64,000 nucleotides of DNA from positions 4,484,684 to 4,548,683 of the forward strand of contig CM077653.1 of NCBI GenBank assembly GCA_039707465.1, read 5' to 3'. Source of the stretch: Rhabdophis nuchalis (taxonomy: Eukaryota > Chordata > Lepidosauria > Squamata > Natricidae). Under the pieces are notes generated by a model that saw only the letters and a program-made list of their open reading frames with translations, had not been told where the DNA came from and did not search any database. Below are positions 20,201 to 32,338 of the stretch, piece by piece. Numbering within the stretch: position 1 is the stretch's first letter; every line of letters starts with the position of its first letter. The position numbers and the translations under genes were made by a program.

Positions 20201-22580
20201 TTAGAGATTTATTTTTGGAATGGACTGAAATTAACTGTTAGACTAAAACCCTTAAATGTCCACCTTTTTTGGGGGGGGGAGATTTGATTTTAAAAGCATT
20301 TTGTTTCAAGCTTGTGTACTGCGAGCCTGCATAGTATACAGCCTGGGGGCTACATGTGACCCACCAAGCAGCCTTTAAAAATAAGTACTATAATAAATTT
20401 AGAGCTGTCACTGCAGCCCACTCTAATCTTCCACTGCCATGGAGTAGCTGATCGGTATTTCTGTGCAGCACATAAGAATTTTCGATATGCAGCTTTTCCC
20501 CCTCAATGAGTTGTGCAGGAGTAGCGTAACCACTACCAGCACCTTAATACATACAGTACCAACGGCTTCTCCTCCTTCAGAAAGGCATCCAAAACCCAAC
20601 TTTAACTCCTATAGAATTATTTCATGAACCTTAGCGTGTGCTTCTCAACAACCTTGGGACGTTTGAATTGTGAATTTAGTTTTAAAACTGGGAAAGGTTT
20701 TGCCCTTTAAGTTTATATCCAAGTTTAAGGGAGTCCCAATTAAATTTGCATTCTTTTATGTTGGCTTTCCCAAGCCATCCAACCAATATTTTTTAAATGT
20801 TCTTATTGCACTTTTGATTTTGATTTTAAGGCAGTGGCTTATATTACTATTTTGCAAATTGGCATGATTCACCACAGAAGTTTTCATATTGATATCTTTT
20901 TTCCCCCTGTTGGCTAATTAGATGGGAGCATAACGGTACAGTTGTACAGTGAAACCTTCATTTATTAAACTTTGATACACCTAACCTTTCACATAGTGGA
21001 GCAAATTTCCATGGACAATTTGTGTAGTGGCATCACTTAAATGATGTAATTAGTATAATGGCATCCTGGTGAAGACTGTAAATCACTAGAATGACGTGCT
21101 TTCTATAAGTTCTCTGAGTAACAAATCCTCTCCCTGCCAAATTAATCCCTTAAAGCAAATTTTCTCCATACTTTACATTTGTCTTTGTCCCTCTTCTGAT
21201 CAAATAATTTTCAGTATCATGTTCAATCAGAAAAGTAGCTATCCATCATTAACACTTAGTTGTTTTTACAGTGGTTATACACCACCGAGTCGAACAAGTC
21301 CAGACATTAAAAAGAAAGATTAAAAATACAGAAATCAATGCCTTCAAGCCCAAACTCTGCAGTAACAATAAACAAAAATAAAATGTTAGCCCATCAATAA
21401 TGTCAACAAAATCCATACAAATTATGTACCAAATGCCCAATTAAAGAATATGGCCTCGAGTGCCTTGCAAAATACTCCGAACATAAGATGTAGCTCTGAA
21501 GGACATGATGTTCCAAAAAATGAGGCCACTGCAGCAATAGATGACCTTGGTGTCCATATACATCTGCTGTGAAGCAGGAAGGGACCCTAAGCTTCCAAAC
21601 GTTGCCTGTGTAAACTGGGCGAATTCTGCTTGGGGGAATTGAGCTGCTAGCCATTGACAGCCTTAACCTGGCATAAATTTTCTAGTTCCTGTGCATAAAA
21701 CAATGAGATTGTAGGAGGAGAGCTGTGTTAGTCTATAAAACCCTGCTCGCACTCGTTCTGAGTCACAGATTTTATTCAAAGGCATAAACTTTCACGAGTT
21801 GCAGCTTACAGAAACTTAATGCTTTTAATAAAATTTGTTGCTCGGAAAAGGTGCCGTCAGATTCCTGGAAAAAAAACCGTACGAGTTCACTGATGCTGCT
21901 TTTTAAGTCCCCTCTTCCATTCTCTTTTCCCTTCCTGTGCAGGGAATTACATGGATGTGTGATCTTTTCCCTCCCCGGAAAAATAAAATGAAGGGCTAAG
22001 AAGATTCCCAGAAACTCACACATGTAACTCCTGAGAGAGCTGATGCTGAAACTAAAAAATAACCATCTTGTGTAAGTGGGGAACATCTGAGACATTCTGC
22101 ACTATTTATTTTGGCGGGATGAAATCATCCAGCAATCGAAACGTCTTACATAAGATGCCCTCCTAAGATTTAAAACACGTGGGCACTTTTCCCCTTCAGT
22201 CGCCCATGTGAATCTCCAGGGTGTAGCTTCATGTTTCCATCACGTCATAAGCTTTAATTCCAGGAACGGAGGGGAAAAATGGGGTTGGTTGCTGCTACAA
22301 ATGAACAGTTGGGTGATCTACTGTACATCACTCACACGTTTACCTTCTGCCCATCTCTGGTGTTGATTAATTCTTTGGTATCTTAATTTGTGTGTTGTTT
22401 CTATTCCCATCTGCAAAATATTGACATATGCAACAAATTGGAACAGCACAGATATACTTTACAGATTGAATGTTTTATGCCCAGCATCTGTTCACACTAG
22501 AGAAATGAAGAGGAAAGTAGTATGTTTGTATAAGTTTATAAGACCTACAAATACTACCTTTATGTCAAGTTATTTTATTG
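17241..22580. other. TBCEL first intron, repeat-poor AT-rich sequence
   Basis: About 5.3 kb with no exon, LINE, SINE or microsatellite that I recognise, in contrast with the rest of the window. The stretch at 21261-21320 looks superficially exon-like (TTTTTACAG acceptor, short frame) but has no donor or protein similarity. Some of it may be conserved non-coding DNA; that needs alignment. Confidence 0.45.
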
Positions 22581-22588
22581 GTCTAGGT

Positions 22589-22722
22589 CAGGGATCTGCA
22601 AAGTCGGCTCTTTTAAGACTGGTGGACTTCAACTCCCAGAGTTCCCCAGCCAGCATAGCTGGCTGGGGAATTCTGGGAGTTGAAGTCCACCAGTCTTAAA
22701 AGAGCCGACTTTGCAGACCCAA
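22589..22722. mobile_element. hAT-type foldback MITE (134 bp)
   Basis: An almost perfect hairpin with arms GGATCTGCAAAGTCGGCTCT..ACTTCAACTCCCAGAG and its reverse complement. It is flanked by an exact 8-bp duplication GTCTAGGT (22581-22588 and 22723-22730). Confidence 0.92.
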
Positions 22723-23010
22723 GTCTAGGTAGTATATTCTGTGATGATTAAGTTTTGAATATGTCAGAGATTTTGTGACAATTCAGAAATTTCGGGGGGG
22801 GGGGGAAGTGTTACCCTCCGTTCCTCTTTTTTCCACAAGCATATATTTTGATAGTGGTTTGAATGGTATAAGGACCTAAATTGCACATGTTTCATTTTTG
22901 CCCATTTGGATCCCAATTACCTGTTCCTGACCTTCCTCAGTGGCCACAGTAGGATGATTCGAAGCCGCATAAAAGCTCCTCAGATGTCTTTCAAGCGTGA
23001 ATATCTAAGC

Positions 23011-23130
23011 CAGGGGTGTCCAACCTTGGCAACTTTAAGATTTGTGAACTTTAACTCCCATAATTCCCTACCCAGCATGTCTAGCTAGGGAATTCTGGGA
23101 GTTGAAGTTCAAAGGCCTTGGACATACCTG
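23011..23130. mobile_element. hAT-type foldback MITE (120 bp)
   Basis: CAGGGGTGTCCAACCTTGG on the left, shorter right arm ending GGACATACCTG. Exact 8-bp duplication ATCTAAGC (23003-23010 and 23131-23138). It lies 250 bp upstream of the first coding TBCEL exon. Confidence 0.9.
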
Positions 23131-23381
23131 ATCTAAGCCTTCAACCTCAACAAGGGCCACTCTGAAAAAGTTCCTTCAGATTTGAACTTGGAGTAAACAT
23201 GCTTTTTTTAAATAACATCCTTACTATACGAGGCTTTCCAAACGTTTATTGAATTTAACACATGCCCTCACCCAATTTAAAACGGAAAGTGCTTTGTCTA
23301 AAGAGGTGTTTTAAGTTTGCCAGTTGGAAGGAAGGCATTTATTTCCCCATCTTTTGAACCATAGCATTTCTGGAAGGGACA

Positions 23382-23514
23382 ATGGATCAGCCCAGCGGCA
23401 GAAGTTTCATGCAAGTTCTTTGTGAAAAATACAGCCCGGAAAACTTCCCTTATCGTCGTGGTCCCGGAATGGGCGTGCATGTCCCGGCTACACCTCAGGG
23501 TTCACCTATGAAAG
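23382..23514 (+). CDS. TBCEL: TBCEL coding exon 1 (start codon, residues 1-44)
   Basis: TBCEL (tubulin-folding cofactor E-like, LRRC35) is a cytosolic relative of cofactor E that lacks the CAP-Gly domain; in mammals it destabilises tubulin and microtubules. This exon begins [20 protein letters not shown] and continues to a [10 protein letters not shown] segment, like vertebrate TBCEL from its first residue. The ATG context is ACAATGG. The donor is AAAG/GTACAG and the exon leaves phase 1. A plausible acceptor at 23364/23365 (ACCATAG) gives a 17-nt 5' UTR portion. The upstream exon is non-coding, probably in the CpG island at 16 kb. Together the seven coding exons sum to 1275 nt, 424 residues, the family's usual length. 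Confidence 0.96.
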
Positions 23515-24441
23515 GTACAGGTTTGGGCTGCATTTTCCTTTTGGCTTCCCTAGAGCAGGGCTTGGATTAAAATTTATTTGGTTTACTCTTTGTTCTCCCT
23601 CTTCTGCGAGAGGGATGGGAGGAAACGTCGTTTCTTTCTGGACTGCAAAGTATTTTTGGGTGCATTCACTCCTTTGACCCCTGACCCCCAGTTCTGATTT
23701 TGAATTCCTGTCAGGTTGATTTCTGCCACAGACATTCCCAAAGAGGAATTGCAAGCCAGGTTATTTGGGTGGAATTGACAGTAACTGAATGTGACAAAAG
23801 AAAAAAAATAAGTTGAGCTAGTCGGGGACCAAATGTATTGTATGTCACTCAGAGTTAACCTTTCCAGAGACACCTTAAGGGAAGGAAAAAAATGTTTGGT
23901 TATTCTTCTGATTTCTTCACTCAAGTAGCTCAAAAAGATGGGAAAAGCTATCTTAGCCCTGAGCCAAGGTTATGGTTTTATTAAAATGCTTTTTCCCCAG
24001 CAAAATATCACAGTGTATGCTACAGCACACTGCTCCCTTGTTCAATATGCATACCCTCATCACCCTTTTCATATTAGCAACTCCCCTAACGAAAAAGGCA
24101 CAATTAAAGTTTTCCTTTATGCTGACAATCATTGCAATTGCCCCAGGAAACCATCTTTTACATGAAGAGAGGAGATCTCTCTATAAGCTTGCCTCTTTCA
24201 TCTTGCCTCCAAAGTTACTCTTGTTTTATTAGACTTCTTTTCCAGAGTAATTTGGTTGCACTGGTTTCTGAAACATTAATACTGCTTCTGAAGAACCTAC
24301 TGAAACTATTGTTAGGGTAGATGATAAGAAACTGTGAAAAGGGCTCGAAGACATTAGTTGGTGTTCATCAAGTGCAAATGTGGAGAAGGATGCATAGGAT
24401 ATATTTATCCTGATTTACCTTTTGATATAGTCGTCCTAAAC

Positions 24442-24673
24442 CAGGGGAGTCAAATTCAATTTCATTCAGGCAGGGCTGCTTGACCTTGGGGTGGGGGTGG
24501 GAGGCAGCTCAACATCACTTATGTCAGGGGGCCCTGTGGTGGTTTGAGCCCACTGCCAGTGAAAATGGGCTCTCATTTTTTGTTGCAACGGCCCCATGCA
24601 ACCCTCTGCCCTCTGTTTCCAGGGCAGCCCCACGGGCCAGATCCGGCCCCAGGCCTTGAGTTTGACACCTCTG
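24442..24673. mobile_element. hAT-type non-autonomous element (232 bp) in TBCEL intron
   Basis: Starts CAGGGGAGTCAAATTC, ends GAGTTTGACACCTCTG. Exact 8-bp duplication TCCTAAAC (24434-24441 and 24674-24681). The interior GGGCCAGATCCGGCCCC is typical of this family. No coding capacity. Confidence 0.92.
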
Positions 24674-24979
24674 TCCTAAACCAAATAATATCATTACTTA
24701 GCCCTTAAGACATTCTAGTTTACAGTTTCATGTATTTGAGAGTCCCTTTTCACTTTCATCCAGCAAAGAGCATCATGGATTGCATAACAATCTTTTAAAA
24801 ACAGCCATATCAGCTACAGTTCATCAGACAACCTAAATGGAATCCCATTTTTATGCAGCATTTTTTTAAAAAAAAATGTATTCTGGATCAGATTTGCTTG
24901 GATGGACAGGTGATAACATTGCTCAGCAAAAACGAGAGACCCCCTTATAAGGGCCTCCTGTCGGTTCTGCTTTTTTCAG

Positions 24980-25119
24980 ACCGCCTCAACCTGCCAAGCG
25001 TGCTGGTGTTGAACAGCTGTGGGATCACCTGTGCAGGAGAGGAGCAGGAGATAGCTGCCTTCTGTGCTCACGTATCTGAACTGGATCTTTCTGACAACAA
25101 GTTGGAAGACTGGCACGAG
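24980..25119 (+). CDS. TBCEL: TBCEL coding exon 2 (residues 45-91)
   Basis: Completing the split Asp codon, it reads [20 protein letters not shown], then [20 protein letters not shown] and ends DWHE. This is the first part of the leucine-rich repeat region: LVLNSCGI and [11 protein letters not shown] are LRR strands. The acceptor is TTTTTTCAG/AC and the donor GAG/GTAAAG; length 140 nt, leaving phase 0. The T-run of the acceptor is strong. The segment EEQ in GEEQEIAAF varies between species. No frameshift or stop. Confidence 0.97.
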
Positions 25120-25989
25120 GTAAAGCAGCGTATGCGGACTTCATTCTGAGTGGTACCAAGAGCAGCTGTCTTTGCTGCAGGTAGAGATGGCTGTTCCGCA
25201 TGGATTCACATGTGCATCTGGAATTATTCAAGCAAATGTCCTCGCCCAGGGTAATCCAGGGAGGTGATTCGTTCAGTAGTTTCTCCTTCCGTTTCTTCTG
25301 CCTAACCTCAAGCTTTCTTAAGCAGGCCACCTCTTCTCTCTTGCTCATCTCTCCTCCTTTCGGAGTTCCCATCATCAGCTTGTTGCCTTTAGCCACGGCT
25401 TTTACAGTTTTATAATCTCAGCTACCATCCAAGAGTGGGAGGGAAGAAGCTCTCTGCTTCTCTGTCATTTTTCTTTCTTTGGGGGCCTGTTAATGCCTGC
25501 ATTGCAATGAGGTTTGGGCTGGGCCAGGGCAGATGCAGTTCCAAGCATATAAAAATCTTGCTGGATGACCCTGAGCTAGTTCTACTCTCTCAGCCCAGCC
25601 GGCCTTGCCCACAGCTTCTTCAGGGGATAAAATGAAACGAGATCCCTGCGTAACTCACATTCAGCTACTGGAGGGAAGGCGGAATGTGATTTTAAAAATG
25701 AAAAAGTTCTAATTGTTAATTGAAACTCCTTGAGTCTTCTTCATTTTGATAGCAGGCGGTAAAATGGGTTATAGGATCAGGAAGAGCTGTACAATCAGCT
25801 AAGAATTCTAATAGGTTCCACTAACTCTCATTATCCCTCCTTTAGCCCATGTGTCTTTAAAAAAAAACCGATTCAGGTTTGCCCCAAAGTTTGCAGAAAT
25901 TGTTCCAAATGCTCTCCGGCATTTTTGTGTTTTTCTCCATGTTTCCTTGTGGCAAAGGCTTTGGATTACAATAAGCCAAAACAGGAAAT

Positions 25990-26085
25990 GTTTTTTTTTT
26001 AAATTTATTTATTTATTTATTTATTTATTTATTATTTATTTATTTATTTTATTGGATTTCTAGACCGCCCCCTCTCCCCGATTGC
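25990..26085 (-). mobile_element. LINE 3' end with TTTA microsatellite tail (minus)
   Basis: (TTTA)n at 26000-26050 adjoins TATTGGATTTCTAGACCGCC CCCTCTCCCC. This is the reverse complement of the GGGCGG..TAGAAAT 3' terminus seen at 6085-6297. Confidence 0.55.
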
Positions 26086-26583
26086 CTGTTGGCCATCCCT
26101 TTTTCATTCTCAAATGTTAAAAGGATTACAAAGTTATTTGCAGAGGGGGGGGAACCCAAGCATTAATCAATTTCAGGAATCAAAATTCTTTACTAAAATG
26201 GTACTTGGCACATACAAGATTGCAGAAAAGATGGGTAACCCTGGATAAAATAGTCCTTTGAAAAATGTTGGCACTTGTAAGTTAGTTCTTTTCTATAGTT
26301 GCTGTTCTTTTCTTTAGAAGCCTGCCAGGTATCTGTTTTTTCCCCTTATCAAGCCTTTCTAAGAGTGTAATTAACTGAACCATTGAGGGGAACAAGCAAT
26401 TAACCAATCAATCTAAATCATCAAATGGCTACGGTATGAATTACAGATAACTATCTTGAATGCTGTTAGAATCCTTATCCTTCAACTCAGTGAAGTGTAG
26501 GAAAGGTTGCTGGGAGGTTTTAATATTATTTGAGATCTGATTACAGGTGTGTGTGTTTTTTTCCTTCTTCCCTTCTCTCCCAG

Positions 26584-26765
26584 GTCAGTAAAATTGTGTC
26601 CAATGTCCCTCACTTGGAGTTTCTGAACCTGAGTTCCAATCCTCTGAATTTGTCAGTTTTAGAAAGGAAATGTGCTGGATCTTTCTCTGGTGTTCGCAAA
26701 CTTGTGCTCAACAACAGCAAAGCTTCCTGGGAAACCGTCCACACTATACTGCAAGAATTACCAGA
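26584..26765 (+). CDS. TBCEL: TBCEL coding exon 3 (residues 92-151)
   Basis: The exon reads [60 protein letters not shown] and ends with two bases of a split Asp codon. It supplies two to three LRRs ([11 protein letters not shown] and [13 protein letters not shown]). Human and snake sequences agree at nearly every position. The acceptor is CTCTCCCAG/GT after a T-rich tract and the donor is CCAGA/GTAAGC; 182 nt. Confidence 0.97.
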
Positions 26766-26912
26766 GTAAGCCTGAAGGAAGTAGAGTTTTGAGGGTTAAC
26801 TGACAAGGTCTATTAAGGAAGGAGGAGGAGTACAACAGTTAAACTCAAAACACAAATTCTAAAAAAAAGAAATTGGAATTTATTTTTTACTTCGAGTTGC
26901 TTTCCTTCAGAC

Positions 26913-27106
26913 CAATGGTCACCAACTGGTGGTCTGTGGACCACTGGTGATCCGCGAGAAAGTTTTGGTGGTCCATAGACAAAATATTTGCATTTTTATA
27001 TTGCTCTAAATACTATTAATCTTTTTAACAATATCATATTAGTGGTCCACGAGATTTAAAATTACGAATTTAGTAACCCCGAGGTCCAAAAGATTGGTGA
27101 CCCCTG
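26913..27106. mobile_element. hAT-type MITE (194 bp) in TBCEL intron
   Basis: Ends CAATGGTCACCAACTGG and TTGGTGACCCCTG, flanked by CTTCAGAC and CTCCAGAC (7 of 8). The interior has GGTCTGTGGACCACTGG and GTGGTCCACGAG inverted segments. It starts 147 bp after the exon 3 donor. Confidence 0.85.
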
Positions 27107-28512
27107 CTCCAGACTAGTAGTGAACAGGACCCTCAAAAAAAAATCTGTTTTGACTTTTTGAATCTTATCGAATGGCTCCATTTTGCACCATCTGACAGAT
27201 TCAAATTCTCTCCAAAGGAAATCTAACCGAGAACTGTAGATTTTAGAACTGAACCTAGAGTTCATTGCAAAATCTGCAGTTTAGATTTCCCTGTCTATTC
27301 TGGTTGACCCTATTTGGTCCCCTGTCTTATTTGGTTTCCATGCATGTCAGCATTGCTGTTTTTAATTTTATACTAGTGGCTATATTCCCATCAATTTGTT
27401 ACTCTACAAATTAATGGAGGAGTTAAGGCATTCTACAAAAGGTAGTGCAAGGTTTACTAGTCCATTGGGCTACCATGAATTGTTATTTTAGCCTAAAGGA
27501 AGGAAGGCGAAGGAGCTTTCCTGTCTGATTGTCTGGGCGTGATTTAAAAACAACAACAACGTAATTTTCAAATCTGTTGGACAATTACTTTGGCAGCTTC
27601 TTGTCATATTTCAATTGCATTTACATGGTACTGAATGGTGTTCCAAGAAATCCAGTCTCCCTTATTTAGTTGTACTCCCTTATAATGACATTAGTATGAA
27701 ATGCTGATTTAAGATTATAGCTTCAGTGTGTGTGTTTGTGTTTGTGTGTTAACTGAAAGCTTTGGTACATCTTAAGCTCCATATACTGGCAAACTGGTTC
27801 TGAAATATACCCTTTTCCATTGGCATAGCCCTTTTTTCCCATCAAGAAGCCTTCAACAGCATATCCATCCTTAGAGAGAGTACATCACAAAGCCACTTGT
27901 GGTTTGTGCAGATCTATCTACTTCCAAAGTTTTAGACGACATTTGGATGACGTTTCCGAACTACTACTAAGCTGCTTGGGGCATTTTATCGGTAAATTTA
28001 TCAAATCAACAGATACCGCCAGTAGGGCAGTCCACGTTCTGCCTTTCTGCTCTTCAGTTCTCAGATCAAATAGCTCGCTAATGGACATGCTGGCTTTTGA
28101 TTGAGACTAAATGGGGCTGTAGAGAGAGTACAGGACAACTTCCAGTTAAACGTTCCCTTACATATTTTATAAGGCCTGAGTTGTCTGGCAGAGGCTCCCT
28201 TCAGCTTGGCAACTCTGTTTTCCTTCATGTGGGACCAAAGCTTATTTAATCCAACCTTCTGCTCTCAGGCTAACCAAATGCAGATGCCTTCAGAAATCCA
28301 GAGATGGGATTACAAGGGCAACAGATTTTTTTTTCCTCCCAGCAGTTTTCCTCTAGGAGGAAATGTTTGGGAATGCTATTTCTGCTGCTTCAAGTAATAG
28401 TGAGATAGCCTGTCTTTTAAAGCTCAACAATGTGTCTTTTCCTTAGAACCAACATTATCTTGATTGTATAGAGATGTTGCTGCATATTTTAATTGGAATT
28501 TTCTCCCTGCAG

Positions 28513-28769
28513 CTTGGAGGAACTTTTCCTGTGCCTTAACGACTATAATGCAGTGTCTTGTTCTCCATCTTGTTGTAATTCTCTCAAATTGCTCCACATA
28601 ACTGACAATAATCTCAAAGACTGGACTGAGATCCGGAAGCTGGGGATAATGTTTCCATCGCTAGATACTTTGGTTCTGGCCAATAACAGCCTGTCAACCA
28701 TTGAAGACTCTGAGGATTCCCTGGCAAGGCTATTCCCCAACTTGCGATCCATCAGTTTGCACAAGTCAG
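28513..28769 (+). CDS. TBCEL: TBCEL coding exon 4 (residues 152-237)
   Basis: Starting with the last base of the split Asp codon, it reads [20 protein letters not shown], then [40 protein letters not shown] and ends [11 protein letters not shown]. This is the core LRR block: [25 protein letters not shown] and [11 protein letters not shown] are three successive repeats. The acceptor is TTTTCTCCCTGCAG/C and the donor TCAG/GTGAGA; 257 nt, leaving phase 1. An LTR-like repeat begins only 43 nt downstream of this donor. Confidence 0.97.
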
Positions 28770-28811
28770 GTGAGACCTTGGGTGAAATGTAATGGAAGGA
28801 TATACGAGGCC

Positions 28812-29439
28812 TGTTGTTGTGGAGTCGGACAGTGAGGAGGTTGGAGGGGAACATGGGCCAGTTCTGGAGTCTGGGGAAGGCTCTGATGAGGGCCCTGTGT
28901 TGGAGGCAGAGAGGGGGCCAAGGCCATCTGGTAGTTATTTGCTGCCTCTGGAGTCTGACATCAGCAAGGCAGAAGAACAGTGGGAGCCTGTTCCCAGTGT
29001 GCGCATGTGCAGAGCTGCCAGAAGGCAAGAACAATTAAGAAAACAGGGTCAACTTGGGAGTAAGGCTTGGAGATAATTGGCCCCTCTCATAAGACATAAA
29101 AGAGGAGCAAACTGATGTGAGCCTTTGCAGGAAGCAATTAGTTCATCTAGTCGTTCAAGCTCTGAGAAGTCCTGCTTGACTCTGTGCTCCGTTTGGCCTT
29201 GCAAAACTAAACGGCAATTAGGTCTCTGGCAGCGTTTCAAGGGAGATAAAGTTGGGCGCTTATCAACATTACCCTGAAAGATTGTGGCAACTCAAGCAGA
29301 CATCTGTCGGACTCTTCACAGAATGTTTTTGAAGACTTGCAGGCTGTGAATGACCAAAATTCACAGCCGTATAAATAAAAGAGGGTTTTGGGGACTGAGA
29401 TTGTGATTTATGCTTTCTCAGGAAGCCTAGGTCAGAACA
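28812..29439 (+). mobile_element. LTR-like repeat, copy 3, in TBCEL intron 4
   Basis: Starts TGTTGTTGTGGAGTCGGACA and ends GGTCAGAACA. It contains CATAAGACATAAAAGAGGAG (TATA-like) and AATAAA near 29375. It is collinear with copy 1 and with the inverted copy 2. The 5' half keeps a 94-residue acidic frame (28792-29076). It is in the sense orientation of the gene and begins 43 nt after the exon 4 splice donor. No target duplication is evident. Confidence 0.7.
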
Positions 29440-30440
29440 GTTGGACAAAGACCTAGCTTCTGTTCCCAAACTGCTGACGTAAATATTCTGGAAAGCTCAC
29501 AAAAGCATCCTTCTGCTGTGAAGAGAGACACTTTTTCCTTAAGCATGGAGCTAAATTATGGCTCTCCTGTTAGACACGGAAAATCTTTGTGGCTCAACAC
29601 AAAGAAAGAGGCAGAGTCCAAATTCTCTTGGTCACAAGTTTATTCAGGCTGGACAAAGGTGTGGTCCTCCTATAAGGGTGGAAGAATCATGAATACATTT
29701 TTTGAGAGCAAGCATATATATAGGTTTCTTAGTTTCCCTTAGTTCCCTAACAGGAGACTCAGCTCGTAGTAGATAAGGTACAGAAATTATACCAACCCTG
29801 TGGTAATGAGCTTGCTGGATTGCAAGCTTTATGGTTACTTTAACGAGGTCGTCACCAGTCTGGAGGCCTTAATTATTTTATTTCTGTCATTTCAACCTAA
29901 GAATCTAAATCATCAGACCAATTATCAGAATCCTGATTAACACCCCAGGAGTAGGTTAATGCTTTTATCCTTTAATTAATAATTTTATCCTGAGAATTTT
30001 GCCTGATCTCTATCAAAAGTCATCCTAATTGGCAGCCTTTACTGTGGTGTTTTTTGTTTTTTTATTGTGATTCCTACAGTTTCCATATGCTCTGAAATAA
30101 CTTTCTTCACGGGAAAATCTCTCAACCCTTTGATTCCTCTGTCAGTCGAAAATCTAATATTATGGAAAAGATAATTTTATTAACTGTTTTCACCACGCCA
30201 TACAATTTTTAGAAACTCACGTGGCATTAATATGTAGTGAGGCTTTAAAACCTTTCGCAAAAGTTCCCTCATCAGTGTGTGTGCATGCAGTGAATGAGCA
30301 TCTCATGACAAGCCAATTGGCAAAGGAGTTGTCCCTCTTTCGAAGATTTACGTTTCCTTTTGTGCTCATCCCTAAATTAAACCTCACCACCCTTTTTGGG
30401 GGCAGGCAAATATTTTTCATCCTCTCCCTTTACACTTTCT
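29440..30440. other. TBCEL intron, unassigned
   Basis: No exon seen. The stretch 29470-29950 (GGTCACAAGTTTATTCAGGC region) may be another repetitive element but I cannot name its family. Confidence 0.3.
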
Positions 30441-30746
30441 TTTTTTGAAAAAACTAATATTTATTTTTTAATCAAACAAAAATACAAAAAGGAAAAATCA
30501 TCATTCTACATTGTATCCTTTGGAAAGTATGTTGACTGGTTACACATAACTCTTGTGCATTTCTAGAACCATTATTACTCATGAATAATCTCGTTTTATA
30601 GATTTTAGATCAAAAGATTCATTGTATATCTTAATATCATTACACCAGAATTCTCTAATGTTCCATATTTGCTCTATCTTCTTCAGACAAATCTTACTTA
30701 AACATAACCACATAATGGCATCCATTGTCTATTCCAAACATACATG

Positions 30747-30750
<4 letters not shown>

Positions 30751-30792
<42 letters not shown>
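30751..30792. repeat. CA microsatellite
   Basis: (CA)n of about 21 units, directly next to the SINE that follows. Confidence 0.95.
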
Positions 30793-30794
<2 letters not shown>

Positions 30795-30795
<1 letters not shown>

Positions 30796-31075
30796 TAGAT
30801 TTTTAAGGGCTGAAAATAAAGAGACCAGGATGGATCCATTTCAGGCTTATTAGCCTTCTTCAGCTGGCCATATTCCTTTTACTGGGATTTGAACCGGTGC
30901 TTTCCAGCATATAAGGATAGCCTTTCTATGCCTTGAGCTAGAGTTCTCTGTCTGGATGATCTCTAGGTTGAGTCGAAGGGCAGAGAGGGATGACGTTAAG
31001 TCTCCTCCCCTTAAAGGGACCCCTGAACAGGAGCTGTGATAAGGCTTTGGGGATCTCCATGGGAAAATCCCCAAA
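30795..31075 (-). mobile_element. tRNA-derived SINE (minus orientation)
   Basis: On the - strand a tRNA-like head includes TAGCTCAAGGCATAGA (A-box-like) and a B box GGTTCAAATCC (30884-30894, complement). It is followed by GCTGAAGAAGGCTAATAAGC and a tail reading CCTGGTCTCTTTATTTTCAG. Not a functional tRNA gene. Confidence 0.6.
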
Positions 31076-32147
31076 GCCAGCCATGCCAGCATGCATATAT
31101 GTTATAACTCATTGTTTATTAACTGGCAGTTCTTCAATAACAAACTAAAATAATCTAAAATTTGCTAAAATTCTCCCCCATTTTATTAAACTACATTCAT
31201 CAACATTCCTACATGATTAAATAAAAGTCTTATTGTTTATGTCCAACCTCATACTCATGCATTCCTTCACGTACATAGAAACATAAATATATATCATTAA
31301 ACTAGAATTTAAAGCTTGTTACTCTTCTGTGTTTAATCAAATTAACAATTGATGCAGTAGCTATCTCAACTGCCTCTAGATGGTTTATTGTCAGACTTAG
31401 AGATGGGAAAGAACATTGGCCAAGTATAACCTTGTAGAAAAATGAAGTGGGTCATTTGAAGCTCAACACCCCATCACTCAAGAATTCAGTGCTCCCTAGA
31501 AAGAAAAGTATTGTTATTCCTTATGAATAGCCCCATCCACTTGCTTCCATTTGTTTGAATTCTGATTCCACTGGATGATAATAACAGGGTTTTACTGATT
31601 TATTTAACTTACAACCTTCGCACTGCTGGGAATACGAGAGTATACCATAAGCCAAAGTCTTAACTTCCCAGGGAATCTAATCCAGTAGCTGTATTTTTAC
31701 CAAAATACATCAGTCTCTCTCAGTAATTAATCACCGGCTTCATTGGAGCAGCAAAGGTGGAAATGAAATGTTATTTTCAGAGGGTGAAAGTAATTGAACA
31801 ACTCCCCCAAATAATCTAACTTTTCAAGGCTGACATTTAAAAAAAAATAGAACAAAATATAATTCATGTAAGTATAAGATCAGCCGGGAGAGATCAGTGT
31901 TCAGATATCATTCTCTGGTAACTGTGGGTTGTTTTTTTTTTTTACATTTGAGAAATGTTTCATAGGGAAACGTTTGAAAAAAATGTGTGTCTGCCTTCAG
32001 CCTGAGCCGTTTGTTTTTCTGTTCTGTTCCTCATCTAGTTTCGGCCTGCAAATAATTTTCAGACAAGCACAACCTGGACCTATAAATACGCTCTACCTCT
32101 TCACTCATCTGTTTTCCTTGCCTGAGCCTCTCCTTTCTTTAAAGCAG

Positions 32148-32274
32148 GGCTGCATTCCTGGGAAGACATTGACAAACTGAATTCTTTCCCCAAGCTTGAG
32201 GAAGTGAGGTTGCTGAGAATCCCTCTCCTTCAGTCGTACACCAATGAGGAGCGGAGGAAGCTGGTAATAGCCAG
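32148..32274 (+). CDS. TBCEL: TBCEL coding exon 5 (residues 238-279)
   Basis: Completing a split Gly codon, it reads [40 protein letters not shown] and IA, ending with AG of a split Arg codon. It encodes the last LRR and the start of the LRR cap ([14 protein letters not shown]). The acceptor is TTTCTTTAAAGCAG/GG and the donor GCCAG/GTCTGG. That donor is weaker than the others but preserves the frame exactly. 127 nt. A Bov-B LINE tail begins about 65 nt downstream. Confidence 0.97.
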
Positions 32275-32338
32275 GTCTGGAGATTTTGTAGTCGATCCAG
32301 CCTTAATATGATTAAAGATTGTGTGTGACTAAAGTCTA

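Noticed and set aside
21261..21323. Possible exon (TTTTTACAG acceptor, short open frame)
   Set aside because: No donor in frame, no similarity to any TBCEL segment, and the seven TBCEL exons already give the complete protein.
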